From contig OX328105.1 in assembly GCA_946811185.2 (NCBI GenBank), forward strand, positions 32,615,394 through 32,679,393: DNA of 64,000 nt, in the 5' to 3' direction. The position numbers and the translations under genes were made by a program. Position 1 is the stretch's first letter, and each line of letters starts with the position of its first letter. The DNA is from Hippopus hippopus. Taxonomy: Eukaryota; Mollusca; Bivalvia; Cardiida; Cardiidae. Positions 25,801 through 35,784 of this stretch are shown in pieces. Below the pieces are notes generated by a model. It did no database searches and was not told where the DNA came from. It saw only the letters and a list, made by a program, of their open reading frames with translations.

Positions 25801-28800
25801 GTACGTCCTAATTGTCAACATTGATTTTAGCGTATCTATTATTACTATTAGTAGTTGCAGTAGTATTATATTTCTAATATTAATTTTGTTATCATTATAA
25901 AAAAAAAAAAGAAAGAAAGAAAGAAAGAAGTCGTTTAAATAGATTACATGTACATCAATGTTCATTTTTTATTTAAACTCTTTACCAGACGACAAAATTT
26001 CCGACATGTCTAATTTGAAAGCATTTCCAGACGACAAATAAAACATCGCTCAAAACAAAGATAAATGTTCTCCATTAAAGGGATACAAAAAGTTGTGGGA
26101 AAAAGAAAAATGCTGGTTATTTTCCCTTTTTCCAATAACGTTTTCAAAGGTGTTCTTCCTTAGGGCCCTATAAACTCGGTATTGTTTGATAAAGACTTGA
26201 ATCAACTGTGGAGTTCGAATTATTAACTTTTTCCTCCATTTCCCTATTTTTTGTCGGGTCCAGCTTCTGAAATAATGATGATAACTAAAGACTTGATGAT
26301 ATGATGGATAACATGTTGGCAAATTCTAAATGCACGTGTACATAAAACCCTTTCTAATTTAGATTTTAACAAGAATTTACTCTAGATAGCGCATACAACT
26401 TTAAGAAATCTATAGAACTATTTTCTGTGTATCACGTTATTCATCGTTTTATTCACAATAAAGAACAGAGAAGAATCTTTATTTCTCAGACTTCAAAGTA
26501 ACCGTTCATATTGTCAGGCATGTACTAATTTTGCAAATTAGAGAAGCACTCATGATATTTGTGCTCACAGTTATAAATCGAGAAAGACATAAAATAATTA
26601 GAATTAAAAATGAGAAAATATTCAGCTGTATGCTTTGCGTGCTGCTTCGAGGTAGGGCCAAATACTGACAAAAGTTAAAAGAAACACATCCATTTAGGTC
26701 CATGAATACTGACGTTTTTTATTAAACTATTCTTGAATCAAAAAAATATAGTAGTAATATCTAATAAATGTTTTCTTTCTAGAAATCGGCATCCTTTTTG
26801 TCATAAAGGTTGTATCGTAAACACAAAGGATAGATTTTGTTTATGGGACTGATTTTGACATTTTTCCTACAAGTTATCTATTGTTACTTAGCGTATCAGC
26901 TCCTTCGTTAATTAAACATTTCAAATCGGTTTTTTTTCTTTTGGAAATCTAGTAGCAAAGGTGGAAATGAACAAAGCATCGAACTGCTATAGAAATTGGC
27001 AAAACTTGCAAAAAGGACAAACAGGGGATCTTTACAAGCAAAGGATTTTTTCTTTCAATCTTTTAAAAGTATGTGGGAAAAAAAAAAGGCAAAATTAATG
27101 TTTGTTTCAAGCTGATTTTTTTTATTGCAGCTTTTGAAACTATCCATTCCAGGATCATTCTAAAGTCGTATTGGTAATATAATGAGTTTACCTTCCAGTA
27201 AACAAGTCAGTGTTTCAACCACACCAAAGAAAAATGCTTTGGAAATTATTGTTGGAATAGGAGAAAATGCTGGTAAGCAGCATTTTCTACTTTTTTTTTT
27301 TTGCTGTGTCCTCTTCCCTTTCAATGACGATTCCTGCTTTTGTAAACCGCATCTAAATTGCTGCAAGTGCTCTCGGTATAGACAATAGTCTAAAATTTTG
27401 TCGTCCAGAAAAGACTCAACCCATTACGAAACTTTGTTTTTTGAATTATGATTGTGATTAAAATGGAATAAACAAAGATATACTAAGCAAAAAGAACTGA
27501 ACTATTAAGGACAATAAAATGCCTTTCCCATGTAACAATCTGATACATGTACTCGTACATTTATACCAGATAAGAGAGAGAAAACGTTAAAAGAAAAACG
27601 CCTGGGTCATTTTTTTTTTTTTTAATACTATTATTCACATTATTTAACAATCACCGTACAACTATTACATTTGACATCCTTGTAAGAGATTGCTATTGGA
27701 AACTTTGAAAGAAAATGCTTGGAACAAGCAATTAATATGTTCCTTTTGCCTTAATATTTTCCAAACAATTCAAGGAAGGCATTTTTTCTCAGTCCCTTTA
27801 ATTATTTCTCAATTCAATTCAATTCAATTCAAAATAATTTATTAAGCTCAGATCTTAATTATACAAGATATATGAGCATTTCCAACATTTTATATTAATT
27901 TGGTGTGACGACGAGGGGTTTCTTTTCTATAGTAGGTGGAAGTCTGAATAAGCAAACAATACAGAGTTTTTCCATGAGACATCATAATCATAAAGCATTT
28001 TAAATCTTTATTCCGCATCCCAAACGATACAAGTAGATGGACTAAAGATACAAAATGCTTTTGAGAAAATCCCTATGACGTTACCTAGCCTTGACATTGT
28101 CAGCAGCCGCTTTGTCGCTTACATCTTTATAATTAACACAGATACCGGTACACGTGATTTTGGATACCTTACTCAAAATTTGTGAAAAACGAGTGATTCT
28201 CCTTTGCTTTACGTCCAGGAAACGTTCATTAATTAAGATTTATACCTTCAAATGCTAGCTAAGAGAAAAATCAGGAAATATGAACGTTTTACCAGATAAC
28301 TCCGTATTTTTACTCTATAAGAAGCAGGCTGTTGAAAACATTGCAGGAAAAGGAGAGAATGCTCGAAACCAGCATTTTCTCTTTTTCCTGCACCGTTTTC
28401 TACCTTTTTTTTTTTTAAATGCAGACCCCATCACTTGTGCCACGTTTTGTTTGTTGCCTGAAAATGCTTTCAGTTTGGCTCAGTCTAAAATAATGTTAAT
28501 TTCTAAAGAGTTTAACCCTTAGGCTGCTAATCGCGACTCGCTGACCTTTTGCGGACAGTGTAGATCAAGATCAGACTGCACAGAACGTGCAGTCTGATCT
28601 TGGATCTACACTGTCCGATAAGGAGATATTTTTCTGCAAAAAAAATGCATTTGAAATAGCTTCAAATGGGGTTTTTACTAACGGCTTAAAAAGTTTCATT
28701 TAAGTTATTCAGCAGAGATAAGGATTAAAAGGAAAAAGAATAAACTTACCATTAACGTCATTTTTGTTCGGATTTCTGTAATATTCCGGTTGTTGGTACA

Positions 28801-29032
28801 CTTTATCTCCCTCGTCCGAGCCATCTGAGTCTAATGGCGCTGCTACTTTCTCCAGACTCGAGTCATGTTCCGAACCGGTCGAACAAGGTGACGACGGCGA
28901 GGTCGGGCAGCTGTGTCGATCTATGGGAGACGGGATACTCGGGTACTCTGTCGGGAATCCCGGTCGATGAAACGGCTTTTGTTGCACGATTACAGGCACT
29001 TCTGCCGACGGTTTCATGGAAGGCGAAATCAT
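12600..29032 (-). CDS. Evx: Even-skipped/Evx homeobox transcription factor, complete, 3 coding exons
   Basis: Joined coding exons 29032-28750, 14274-14117 and 13202-12600 give 1044 nt, a 347-residue protein plus stop. It is a nuclear DNA-binding protein of the even-skipped class, which in animals patterns the posterior body and specifies neurons. Seen: homeodomain at about residues 102-161 beginning [12 protein letters not shown], with recognition helix [16 protein letters not shown] (Q50, N51, M54) followed by [10 protein letters not shown]; this combination is diagnostic of Evx. Exon phases agree (phase 1, then phase 0), all introns are GT-AG, and an in-frame TGA lies just upstream of the chosen ATG. 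The N-terminus is Ser/Pro-rich with an acidic patch. The C-terminus has an Ala/Tyr run and Pro/Ser/Leu-rich low-complexity sequence, typical of a regulatory tail. No second homeobox gene is visible in the window. The family call is near certain; untranslated exons cannot be seen. Confidence 0.95.
13203..14116 (-). other. Evx intron 2 (914 bp, splits the homeodomain)
   Basis: The intron separates homeodomain K46 and V47. It holds an F1-type hairpin at about 13370-13432 (AGACTGCACG...GCAGTCTGATC) and an F4-type remnant at about 13836-14015. No other coding sequence is seen. Confidence 0.85.
14117..14274 (-). CDS. Evx: Evx coding exon 2 (homeodomain residues 1-46)
   Basis: Acceptor TTATCTTTACAG precedes position 14274; donor AAAG|GTGTGT follows 14117. 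It encodes DPNSLDNV, then the homeodomain N-terminal arm RRYRTAFT and helices 1 and 2, including [13 protein letters not shown] and LPESTIK. The exon is 158 nt, phase 1 in and phase 0 out. ENYVSRP-RCELA is characteristic of Evx rather than of Hox proteins. The donor (GTGTGT) is weaker than that of exon 1. Confidence 0.95.
14770..15002. mobile_element. F4 element
   Basis: TTCTTTACCAGACAACAAAC left, AGAAAATGCTGGTTATCACCATTTTCTCC hairpin region centred at about 14900, CTCGGGGGTTTGTGGTTTAA right. Confidence 0.7.
15477..16060. mobile_element. Two F4-type elements in succession
   Basis: First at 15477-15660 (TTTTACCAGAAGACAAAAAT ... CTGGTTACCGGCATTTATCC), second at 15843-16060 (TTCTTTACCAAAAGATAACA ... 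GGAGAAAATGTTGGGTTTTC). Both are reversed in orientation relative to 866-1071. Confidence 0.6.
16411..16672. mobile_element. F2 element, full length
   Basis: Terminal inverted CCATGCTCTGGCAAAAGGGG and CCCCTTTTCACAGAGCATGG. Off-centre hairpin CAGGTCAGCCTGTGC / GCGCAGGCTGACCTGG. About 260 bp, no frame. Confidence 0.85.
16794..16845. repeat. (CT)n microsatellite
   Basis: About 25 CT units preceded by CCTTCCTTCC. Confidence 0.95.
17254..17560. mobile_element. F4 element plus F4 left fragment
   Basis: 17254-17400 has CACAATCCCGAGTTACAACG and AAAATGCTGGAAACCAGCTTTTCCC. 17450-17560 repeats the left half (CCCTCAGGAAAAGGCTGTTG, ACTGGTTACCAGTTT). Confidence 0.65.
18055..18365 (-). repeat. S2 SINE-like element, reversed
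   Basis: GCATGCTTTCCTAGAAGTTC, CACTGACTGCTTTCCCACAT, ACTATCATCAGTCCTCGGAA and GTCTCAAGTCCTGTACTTTA also occur in 30635-30945. Confidence 0.7.
18770..18878. mobile_element. F1b element fragment
   Basis: GATCAGACTGCACGTTTTGT / GTGCAGTCTGATC hairpin, right end GCCCTGCAAGGGTTAA. Confidence 0.65.
19393..19772. repeat. 28-bp minisatellite, about 13.5 units
   Basis: Unit CAATGGAGAACTTGGGTGCC plus ATTCTAGA, with substitutions and one 30-bp unit. 28 is not a multiple of three and the frames across it are interrupted, so it is not a coding repeat. Confidence 0.9.
19870..22690. other. Repeat-poor core of Evx intron 1
   Basis: Largely free of the repeat families that fill the rest of the intron, with no plausible exon. 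Contains a 38-bp direct duplication (22052-22118) and a diverged F1-like trace at about 20770-20830. Candidate for Evx regulatory sequence. Confidence 0.5.
22796..23295. mobile_element. Two F2 elements, head to tail
   Basis: First at 22796-23050 (CTCTGTGAACAGGGGTCTAATGC; hairpin AGCCTGCACAGATCGCGCAGGCT). Second at about 23065-23295 (GGCAAAAGGGGGCTCAGTGC; hairpin largely lost). Confidence 0.75.
23380..23560. mobile_element. F4 element missing its central hairpin
   Basis: ACCAAACAATCTCGAGTTTT on the left runs almost directly into CCCACAATGTTTCCTACCCT, then TGCAAGTTCTTTCAATTTCG. Confidence 0.6.
24121..24275. mobile_element. F1 element, right end lost
   Basis: TTAACCCTTAGGCTACTAAG, then a long perfect hairpin with AGACTGCACAGAACGTGCAGTCT-type core and CACTGTCCGATAAGGAGATA. 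Confidence 0.75.
24673..25225. mobile_element. Two F4 elements
   Basis: 24673-24870 (AACAATTCCGAGTTTGAAAA; CTCGCTACCAGGATTTTCTC). 24987-25217 (TTAAACCTTTATCAAACGAT; a duplicated AGAAATGCTGGTAACAG unit before ACCAGCAATTTCTC; CACCTGGTTAAGG). Confidence 0.7.
25226..27165. other. AT-rich intron sequence with one F4 copy
   Basis: Holds a (GAAA)n tract at 25908-25930 and an F4 element at 25973-26200 (TTAAACTCTTTACCAGACGA; AAATGCTGGTTATTTTCCC). 26330-27165 shows nothing recognisable. Confidence 0.6.
27170..27425. mobile_element. F4 element
   Basis: CAAGTCAGTGTTTCAACCAC, AGAAAATGCTGGTAAGCAGCATTTTCTAC hairpin region centred at about 27275, GTCCAGAAAAGACTCAACCC. Confidence 0.7.
27811..27830. repeat. 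(AATTC)4 pentanucleotide repeat
   Basis: Four exact AATTC units in intron 1. Confidence 0.9.
28283..28515. mobile_element. F4 element joined to the next F1 element
   Basis: ACGTTTTACCAGATAACTCC start; GAGAATGCTCGAAACCAGCATTTTCTC hairpin region at about 28355; ends TAAAGAGTTTAA at 28515, the same TTAA that begins the F1 copy. Confidence 0.75.
28512..28738. mobile_element. F1 element beside the Evx exon 1 donor
   Basis: TTAACCCTTAGGCTGCTAAT to AGAGATAAGGATTAA; perfect AGACTGCACA/TGTGCAGTCT-type hairpin. Its right end is about 12 bp from the exon 1 splice donor at 28749. Confidence 0.85.
28750..29032 (-). CDS. Evx: Evx coding exon 1 (residues 1-94)
   Basis: Starts at the ATG at 29032 ([18 protein letters not shown]), with an in-frame TGA three codons' space upstream, and ends AATG|GTAAGT at 28750 in phase 1. 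It encodes a Pro/Ser-rich N-terminal region: PSIPSPIDR, then [18 protein letters not shown], then acidic [10 protein letters not shown]. No DNA-binding domain lies here. The residues are not strongly conserved between phyla, so the exon is assigned by its open frame, its strong donor and its exact phase match to exon 2 (split Asp codon G|AT). The opposite-strand open frame over this exon is a shadow. Confidence 0.9.
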
Positions 29033-29379
29033 GGCTCAAAAGTTTTTATGTCCTCCACTCACTAATTTTTTGTTATCGAAGTAAATAATCCTTGCAACAG
29101 AGTCCAAATAAATTGTTACAATAATTTTCTGAATCTAGCAAAAACTTAAAAAAGAATCCTGTATCAGATTCAGTCTAATCTCCGCAACTGTTTTTTTTTT
29201 TACTTTAAACTTTCCTTTATCTCCGCTTATTTATCAAAACTTTTTTACTAGATCATTCAAATCGATATCACAATTTTTCCCCGTATGTTATTTGTGTCAT
29301 AAGCTAAGACTTTCCAACGGTAACAAATAACGAATGATAGTCTAAATGATGTGCAGCTTCATAAATCTACCTGTAATTT

Positions 29380-29590
29380 TACGACCAATAATTAATTTCA
29401 GGTAACAACCAATCGCTGAGCAGCTGGGAGGCGGGACTAATCAGTCTCGATTTTCTGATTGGCCGGGAGCGACGGCGAAAGATGAAAGGTTGTACTGAAC
29501 GGGACGTTACTGTAATTTATCTTTATCAGACGTTTAACAAGTGTTTTATCCGTAGACAAATAACAAGGCGGGGCTTGTAATATTCCATTT
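29380..29590 (-). promoter_or_regulatory. Probable Evx upstream promoter region
   Basis: This segment lies 350-560 bp upstream of the Evx ATG and is repeat-free and richer in GC than its surroundings. It contains CCAAT boxes in both orientations (ACCAATCG at about 29408, GATTGGCC at about 29457), two GC-box-like sequences (GAGGCGGGACT, AGGCGGGGCTT), a CAGCTG E-box and a TAATTAA motif. No clear TATA box is seen. The role is inferred from position and motif clustering. Confidence 0.45.
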
Positions 29591-29666
29591 GATATTGTCT
29601 CGAAACACCATAATTACACAGATAGATATAAATCATGCAACTTGTAAAACACAGCACCGAGTCTTA

Positions 29667-29945
29667 AAGGCCCAATAACGGCTGAATTTAGAAAAAAAAA
29701 GAAACTGTGAAATACATGTCTTCATTTATACCGTTTTAAAGTACATTTATGACGATTTTCATAGTCTGACTACCTGTTATAATACGATTGGTTAAAGATC
29801 CTGTTACAGACAGAACTATACATAAATCAAAACAAAAATAAATGTTGACAACATTAATTCTAGTTTTAATGTTTATAGTACAGCAAGTGACTTTGACCAA
29901 CCGTACTTAAACTAGTCGTCAGACTAAAGTAATTGCAACACTCAA
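29667..29945. mobile_element. F5 element, left part
   Basis: AAAGGCCCAATAACGGCTGA left end. Internal ATACCGTTTTAAAGTACATT and GTGACTTTGACCAACCGTAC are F5-like, but the right terminus is not clear. Confidence 0.55.
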
Positions 29946-30287
29946 TTCAGCAAACTAAATAGACATAACTGAGGTAACAGACTTAAGTTCAATATTTGAG
30001 TCTGAAACATTGTCAACCCAGGATTTGAGAAGGTTACTAAAATATGTTAGTTAAGTGAAACGCATCTGAAATGGCGAACTCAACTTAAGTCGGAAAATGA
30101 GTCCGTTAGCAAAACAAGAGACTTAAAGCTTTTACGCAAATCCAAACGAAACTAAATCTAAACTGTACAAATTTTTGTCAGAGCAGTTGGGAGCAGGGTC
30201 TCTGAAATTTTGAGAAGTGGCTGATCCCTTTCTTTTTTTTTCCAACATCCTAACCTAGCAGCCTGTTATCGATCAACAAAATATATG

Positions 30288-30548
30288 AGCCGCACTCTGT
30301 GAAAAGGGGGCTTAATGCATCTGCGAAAAGTTTCGACCCAGGTCAGCCTGCGCAGTCCGCAGTCCAGGCTGACCTGGGCCGAAACTTTTCGCTATTGGTA
30401 GATTTTCTGCATGTCAAAGGATCAGTCTACCTCATGATTGAGTCGGTTGTTAAAAAAAGTGGCTATTATGGATCCATAAGTATGTGATGGCTTTCTTGGT
30501 ATGATGGATTACGGAGATACATTAAGCCTCCTTTTGCCAGAGCATGGT
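30288..30548. mobile_element. F2 element, full length
   Basis: CTCTGTGAAAAGGGGGCTTA left, GCCTCCTTTTGCCAGAGCAT right; hairpin CAGGTCAGCCTGCGCAG / CAGGCTGACCTG. Confidence 0.85.
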
Positions 30549-30593
30549 TCATATACATGTAGTATGAAGAACAAAAGATATTTTACGAGGACG

Positions 30594-31056
30594 ACTACTG
30601 CTACTGCTACTACTACTACTACTACTACTACTGTTTGATGGAACGATGTTTGAGGCCGTTTTCAACATTTTTTACTTATACAGGTTTGTCGGCGTACAGG
30701 GCACCTATCAGTGCTTTCTTGAAGGTTTCTCTTAAAGGTATTTCGCACAATATTCTTCCCAAGAACTGGCTGCTTTTCCACCTAGTCATCGTCGAAACAT
30801 CAACACTGAGAGAGGAATGAATGCTGTCGCAATGACTATCATCAATTCTCGGAAAGCAATAGGCCGAGCCGGGAATTCGAACCAGTGACTACCAGGTTTC
30901 GAGTCCTGTACATTACCGACTGCTCTCTAAGCTCAGCACTGCTACTACTTTAACGAATACTTCTACTACTACTACTACTATCACAACAACTACAACTACC
31001 ACTTTTTTTACTACTATACCACTATTACTACTACTATAACCACTACTACTACTTAA
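30594..31056. repeat. (CTA)n tracts flanking an S2 SINE
   Basis: TACTACTACTACTACTACTA at about 30608-30631 and imperfect ACT/CTA arrays at 30958-31056. Confidence 0.85.
30635..30945 (-). repeat. S2 SINE-like element, reversed
   Basis: Tail-first: TGAGGCCGTTTTCAACATTT, then CAGTGCTTTCTTGAAGGTTT; head GCCGAGCCGGGAATTCGAAC with B-box-like GAATTCGAACC. A (CTA)n array follows on both sides. Confidence 0.7.
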
Positions 31057-31112
31057 TAATAATAACAGAAGACAGAAAATCCATGGAAAGTTTTGGCATT
31101 GGTCAAGTATTG

Positions 31113-31328
31113 TTTTAAACCTTTATGCTGCTAAATAACTGAAATGAAACTTATAAGCCGATATTAAAAACCCAAATTTTGATATTTCAAATGTATTTAT
31201 TTTGGGGAACGCTTGTCTTTATCGGACAGTGAAGATCAAAGATCAGACTGCACGTTCTGTGCAGTCTGATCTTGATCTACGCTGTCCCCAAAAGGTCAAT
31301 GAGTCGCGCTTAGCAGCCTAAGGGTTAA
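31113..31328. mobile_element. F1 element, full length
   Basis: TTAAACCTTTATGCTGCTAA to AGCAGCCTAAGGGTTAA; hairpin AGACTGCACGTTCTGTGCAG. Confidence 0.85.
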
Positions 31329-31846
31329 ATTACAATAAGCTGCGATGGGGAAGTTAAGGAAATTTGAAAGTGTAACCTGTCGCCCACAAATATATTTTTA
31401 TTATAATGACAAGGAACCTAATTTACTTTCCCGAAGATGGTAAAACTCAACAAGAAAAAGACATCAAGAGAAACATTTATCAATGATAGATGTCGCAAAA
31501 GATATTGCGATATGTGAACGAAGGGAAATAACTCCGACATTCCTTTCACTCCTTTCAGCATGTACCCGGCACCACTCAGCCAGTGCCGTAACTGCATCAA
31601 CTTATCACGGTCCCTGCCTGAACTCTTTATTAGACGACAATATTTTAGACTCGTCCAAACAGAAAGCTTCTGCAAATGACAGATAAAATGAGACTGAAAT
31701 AATTTTATTTTACTTTTATTAGGCTTGAAAAACGAACACTTATTAACTTTACGACATCTCAAAGATTTTGCGATTTGAACAAAAGGAAATAACTCCCATG
31801 TTCCCACTGTTTTCCTTTTATCGTGAACAGACCATTAAATTTATGA

Positions 31847-32055
31847 TTGAATGATATTTTACGTCGCTTTCAACATTATTTCAGCCATATCGAGGCTTAT
31901 TCCTGTACCTCCTGGGTTTCACCAGTGCTAGGCTGGGGTTCTGAAGTGCCTAGCCCAAGGATACTATAACGAAAAACCTAGTGTTTCCAGTGAGGCTCGA
32001 ACCCGGGACCTCCAGGATACGATTCCTACACTTTACCACTGAGCTTTTTTAAGGG
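31847..32055 (-). repeat. S1 tRNA-derived SINE, reversed
   Basis: In reverse it reads a head with CCACTGAGC and AGGCTCGAACCCGGGACC (B-box GGTTCGAGCC on the minus strand) and a body TTTCACCAGTGCTAGGCTGG. Best preserved head of the S1 family. Confidence 0.75.
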
Positions 32056-32284
32056 GCTGTACTCTTATCAACGATACGGCGTCCCGAAGGATTAACAACG
32101 TGTACAAAGGGAAATAACTCGCGTGTTCAGCAATTTTTTCTCCTATTGCCAAGAAATGACAGTAGTCGCTCCAAGATTGAACCCTTTATCAAAGTGTAAG
32201 TATTGGCAGATGATAAAGTAAATGTGTCTGAAATGATTTGATTTTACTCGTAAAGAAATCATTGATGGAAAAAGTGCTGGTCAT

Positions 32285-32405
32285 CAATGATCAGCGCTCC
32301 GAGGGGAATGTATCCTATCATCAATCATCGGAAAGAAACTGGCCGAGGTGGGGATTCTAACCAGCGACACTTTGGTTTCAAGTCCTAAACGCGGCAAGTG
32401 CACGA
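32285..32405 (-). repeat. S2 SINE head fragment, reversed
   Basis: TATCATCAATCATCGGAAAG, GGCCGAGGTGGGGATTCTAA, GTTTCAAGTCCTAAACG. Confidence 0.6.
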
Positions 32406-32547
32406 CCGAAAAACAATTACACGATAATAAGACAGGAACCCCCTCCCGCTTGTACTTTGATTTCATTCTGCTTGACTTGAAACTTGATGTTTATAACGAA
32501 AATTAAACGCACCCTCTACACCCTACTCATTTAAAACTATCTAAATA

Positions 32548-32716
32548 AATTAAATAAAACTTTCTAGCCAATAGTAAAACCTCAAATATTGTACTTTCCA
32601 AATTATTTGGGGAAGGGAATATCTTCCTTTCAGAAAGTGTGGACCAAGATAAGACTGCAAGTTCTGTGCAGTCTGATCTTGATCTACACTGGCCTTAAAA
32701 GCGCATTGAGGGTTAA
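32548..32716. mobile_element. F1 element, left end eroded
   Basis: AAACTTTCTAGCCAATAGTA, hairpin AGACTGCAAGTTCTGTGCAG, right end TTGAGGGTTAA. Confidence 0.65.
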
Positions 32717-32839
32717 AAGTAACAACTACAGTTCAGCAAGGGATTACTTGCAATATGACCAACTTATTTATGTAAAGCAAGTGGAACACTTCGGCGTCCC
32801 TCTACTATTACTTCATTTTCTTGTTAATTTACATCCAGG

Positions 32840-33165
32840 GATACACAGAGGATATTCGGTTTTTTTTTTTGTGAAAGATCGAAATTTATTTCATCGAGTG
32901 AACGTCATCGATAATATTTTCACTTGTGCCCCCCCCTTTTTTTTGGGGGGGGGGGGGACTTACATCAAAATCCAGTACAGTTCTTTTCGGTGATTCCCCG
33001 TGACATACCCCCTCCGCATAACAACGCATTACATTAACGCAAAGCGCGAGAAATTTAAGGTAAATTACGTCATATTTTCCATCTGGTTGAATGGCACGCG
33101 CTGTTTACCTAGTTGACTAGCGTGCGGGAACTACTGTTTCCTCCTTCAGTTGAAGAGTTATAATA
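32840..33165. repeat. Dispersed repeat with large palindrome, copy 2 (inverted relative to copy 1)
   Basis: Carries one hairpin arm (GTGAAAGATCGAAATTTATT) then a C8/T8/G14 homopolymer block where copy 1 has its second arm, then the same body as 1-260 reversed. The second arm has been lost, probably at the homopolymer. Confidence 0.85.
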
Positions 33166-33679
33166 AAAAAAAAATTGGTATTTTTTCACTACTCAAACAA
33201 TATTCCACCGTTATTTCTCGATAAACTATCGAAAAGAATGAAATAAACTCTTATTTTCATTAAAATCAAAGTACTGAGTAGTGAGTTTGAGTATTGAGTT
33301 ACATCTTGAAATTTGATGCTATTTCATTTTCAAGTTTCACATTCCACCTTATTTATTTCATTGACTGCGGGGTAGAAACCTATCCGTTGTTTTTATGTCT
33401 TACCACCTTTTAAATCTTAAAAAAAAAAATGAAAATACAAATTATAGTCATCTGATTAGATTACCTGAGATGGTCTGAGAGGGACTAGTCTTGGAATTTT
33501 TGGATAAAAAGCAAAGTAAAGAATAGTTGTAATGAAACCGGCCATTGGAAATAAAGGGAGTTTTGTTTCTGTTGATTGTGGTGGTTGTGTTGTCGTTGTA
33601 CGTTTTGGTTTGTAGACTATCGAAAGAAAATTACAGTCTCGTCATCATACAGATTTCAAATTGATGATATTGGAGCTCC

Positions 33680-33885
33680 TAAACCCTATATAAAACAATC
33701 ACAAGTTTTCAAGACAATGAAAGACAAAGCTGGTAATCAGTAATTTCTCCTATCCTATCTTTTACCCTATCAAAGACAGAAATCATCATTTGACTTTCAT
33801 ACATTTTACCTTTTTTGCAATATTCTTTTGATATGAAATAGTCTCAAATTTTGTCGTTTGGCAAAGAGATAAGTACTTTAATATC
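33680..33885. mobile_element. F4 element, hairpin partly deleted
   Basis: AACCCTATATAAAACAATCA left, CTGGTAATCAGTAATTTCTC centre, TTTGTCGTTTGGCAAAGAGA right. Confidence 0.6.
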
Positions 33886-34134
33886 TACAGAGTCCACTAC
33901 ACAGTTTTCGAAATGATGATACTCGTGCTCCTTAATTTTATAATCTTTAATAATGTTTATGATAATGAGTGGGATATTATATAAATTTGCAAATAGAACT
34001 CGTCATATAAGACGCGGCACTGTAGTAGAATAGCAGCTAGTATGGGGCGCAATAAAAAGTCAAAGGGCGATGTTTGAATTGTTTGCCCAACTTACTCTTC
34101 AAAGGTAGTCCATCCGAAGTATATGCTCGTATGT

Positions 34135-34505
34135 GACATGCTCTGTGAAAAGGGGGTGTAATGGTTCTGCAAAAAGTATCGACCCATGTCAGCCTGCGCG
34201 GACTGCGCAGGTTGACATGAGTCGATACTTTTTTGCTATTTGCAAATTTTCTACCAAGTCAAAGGACCATTTTACTATGCCTGATGATTCAATCGGTTGT
34301 TAGAAGGGGGACTGATGCATCTGCAAAAAATTATCGATCCATGTTAGCCTGCGTAGTCCGCTGTTTGTAAATTTTCAGCATGTCCAAGATCAATTCTACC
34401 AGACTCATGATTAAGTCGGTTGTATTGATCCATAAGTATGTGATTACTTACTTGGTATAATGCATCACGGAGATGTATTATATACCATTTTACCCAGGGC
34501 GCCGC
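34135..34505. mobile_element. F2 element interrupted by a second F2 copy
   Basis: CTCTGTGAAAAGGGGGTGTA, hairpin CATGTCAGCCTGCGC / GCGCAGGTTGACATG; at about 34305 a second start (AGAAGGGGGACTGATGCATC) precedes a truncated hairpin and right end. Confidence 0.7.
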
Positions 34506-34849
34506 TCATTTGTAAATGATATTTGCCTTTTGTCTAGACCTATTATATTGTTGGAGTGCAACGATGAGTATATAAAGACCGTTGATTTTTTTTTTGAAAA
34601 ATAAGAAAATCGCGGAAAGTTTTTTCCTCTTTCTTTAAATTTCAGTTTGAAATAAATCGCTCTATCGTTCAATATTTCGACTATTGCATCTTAAAGGCAA
34701 TAGCCGACGAATTGAACAGTAGAATGATTTATTTCATAGTGTTTCATTCTTTTTAAGTCATATTATTAAATGTTCAGATTATGAATATTTTCAACATGGT
34801 TCAAATTTATAAAAAGCCTTTTAGAAACAACGATGAAATACTTCAAGAT

Positions 34850-35024
34850 CCTATACCCCTTTAAGGTTTCGAGCGGCCACAATAAAAGTTGTACTAAAAT
34901 TTGAGGGAAAAAGAAGAGAATATCTTGTTGTCATATTTTGTCACAGTACAAAATGTGACGACAACTGGAAGTATGTCCAACTTTAATATTGACCCCTTCG
35001 AAACCTGAAAGGCATATATAGGGT
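34850..35024. mobile_element. Small inverted-repeat element (about 175 bp)
   Basis: Ends CCTATACCCCTTTAAGGTTT and AAACCTGAAAGGCATATATA are imperfect inverted repeats; centre TTGTTGTCATATTTTGT / ACAAAATGTGACGACAA hairpin. Single copy in the window. Confidence 0.5.
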
Positions 35025-35189
35025 CAGCTGTCCTTTCATTATCTTCTTACCTTCGAAAAAGGTTGAGTTTCTTTTTATTTACTGAAGAAAAAAACAACAC
35101 CAACATGCTACTGTAACAAAAATCCAAATTCTGATCCACAATCCTGTCAGCACTTTGATTCTTGGTCCTCTCTATCAGTGGGACGGGTT

Positions 35190-35425
35190 TCAATTATTTC
35201 CAAAGGACACAATTTTTTACTCATCCGAATTGAAAGGACTTACAGACAACAAATTAAATGAAGCTTAAATGACGACCTATGTGTTTGATAGGGTAGAAAA
35301 CATGGTGGAAAAAGGAGAAAAATCCAGTTTACCAGCATTTCCCCCTTTCCCGCAATGTTTCTAAAAAGCTTCATTCCCCGGGGTCGTTAAAACTCGGGAT
35401 TGTTTGGTAAATGACCGCTGTCTTT
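35190..35425. mobile_element. F4 element, reversed
   Basis: AGGAGAAAAATCCAGTTTACCAGCATTTCCCCC hairpin region at about 35320; GGGGTCGTTAAAACTCGGGA; TTTGGTAAATG right end. Confidence 0.7.
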
Positions 35426-35784
35426 GTGAAGACTTACATCAAAGCCAAGTAATAAACTTTGGAATTTCTTTTGGAGTATACTTTAAGAAAGAAAGTCATT
35501 TATGTGTGGTATCATGCCTTTATAACCGCCAAATAAGATGGTCATTCTTCGCCATTTGAGGTCAATATTTTCTGCCTTTGATCGTTTATAGCGTCTTTAG
35601 AAACTGACCGTTAGAAGTTGTATAATACTTAATTTAATCCTATTATCGCCACGTTCCTTTGATAAGAATTTCCTTCCACTCGAATCTTCTTCAAAATAGC
35701 TTAACTGTAACTTTTACAAAGTTTATGTAACGAAGTCTTCTCTTGACTATTGAAAAACTGCAACTGAATGTTTTTAATTTCATT

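Larger units (their letters stand above)
14275..28749 (-). other. Evx intron 1 (about 14.5 kb)
   Basis: A very long phase-1 intron. It contains many F4, F1 and F2 elements, one S2 SINE, a (CT)n tract and a 28-bp minisatellite. The block 19870-22690 is nearly free of recognised repeats and is the best place in the window to look for intronic enhancers. No other exon is recognisable on either strand. Confidence 0.8.

Noticed and set aside
28834..29088. 84-codon plus-strand open frame over Evx exon 1
   Set aside because: It is the opposite strand of a real exon with no splice or homology support.
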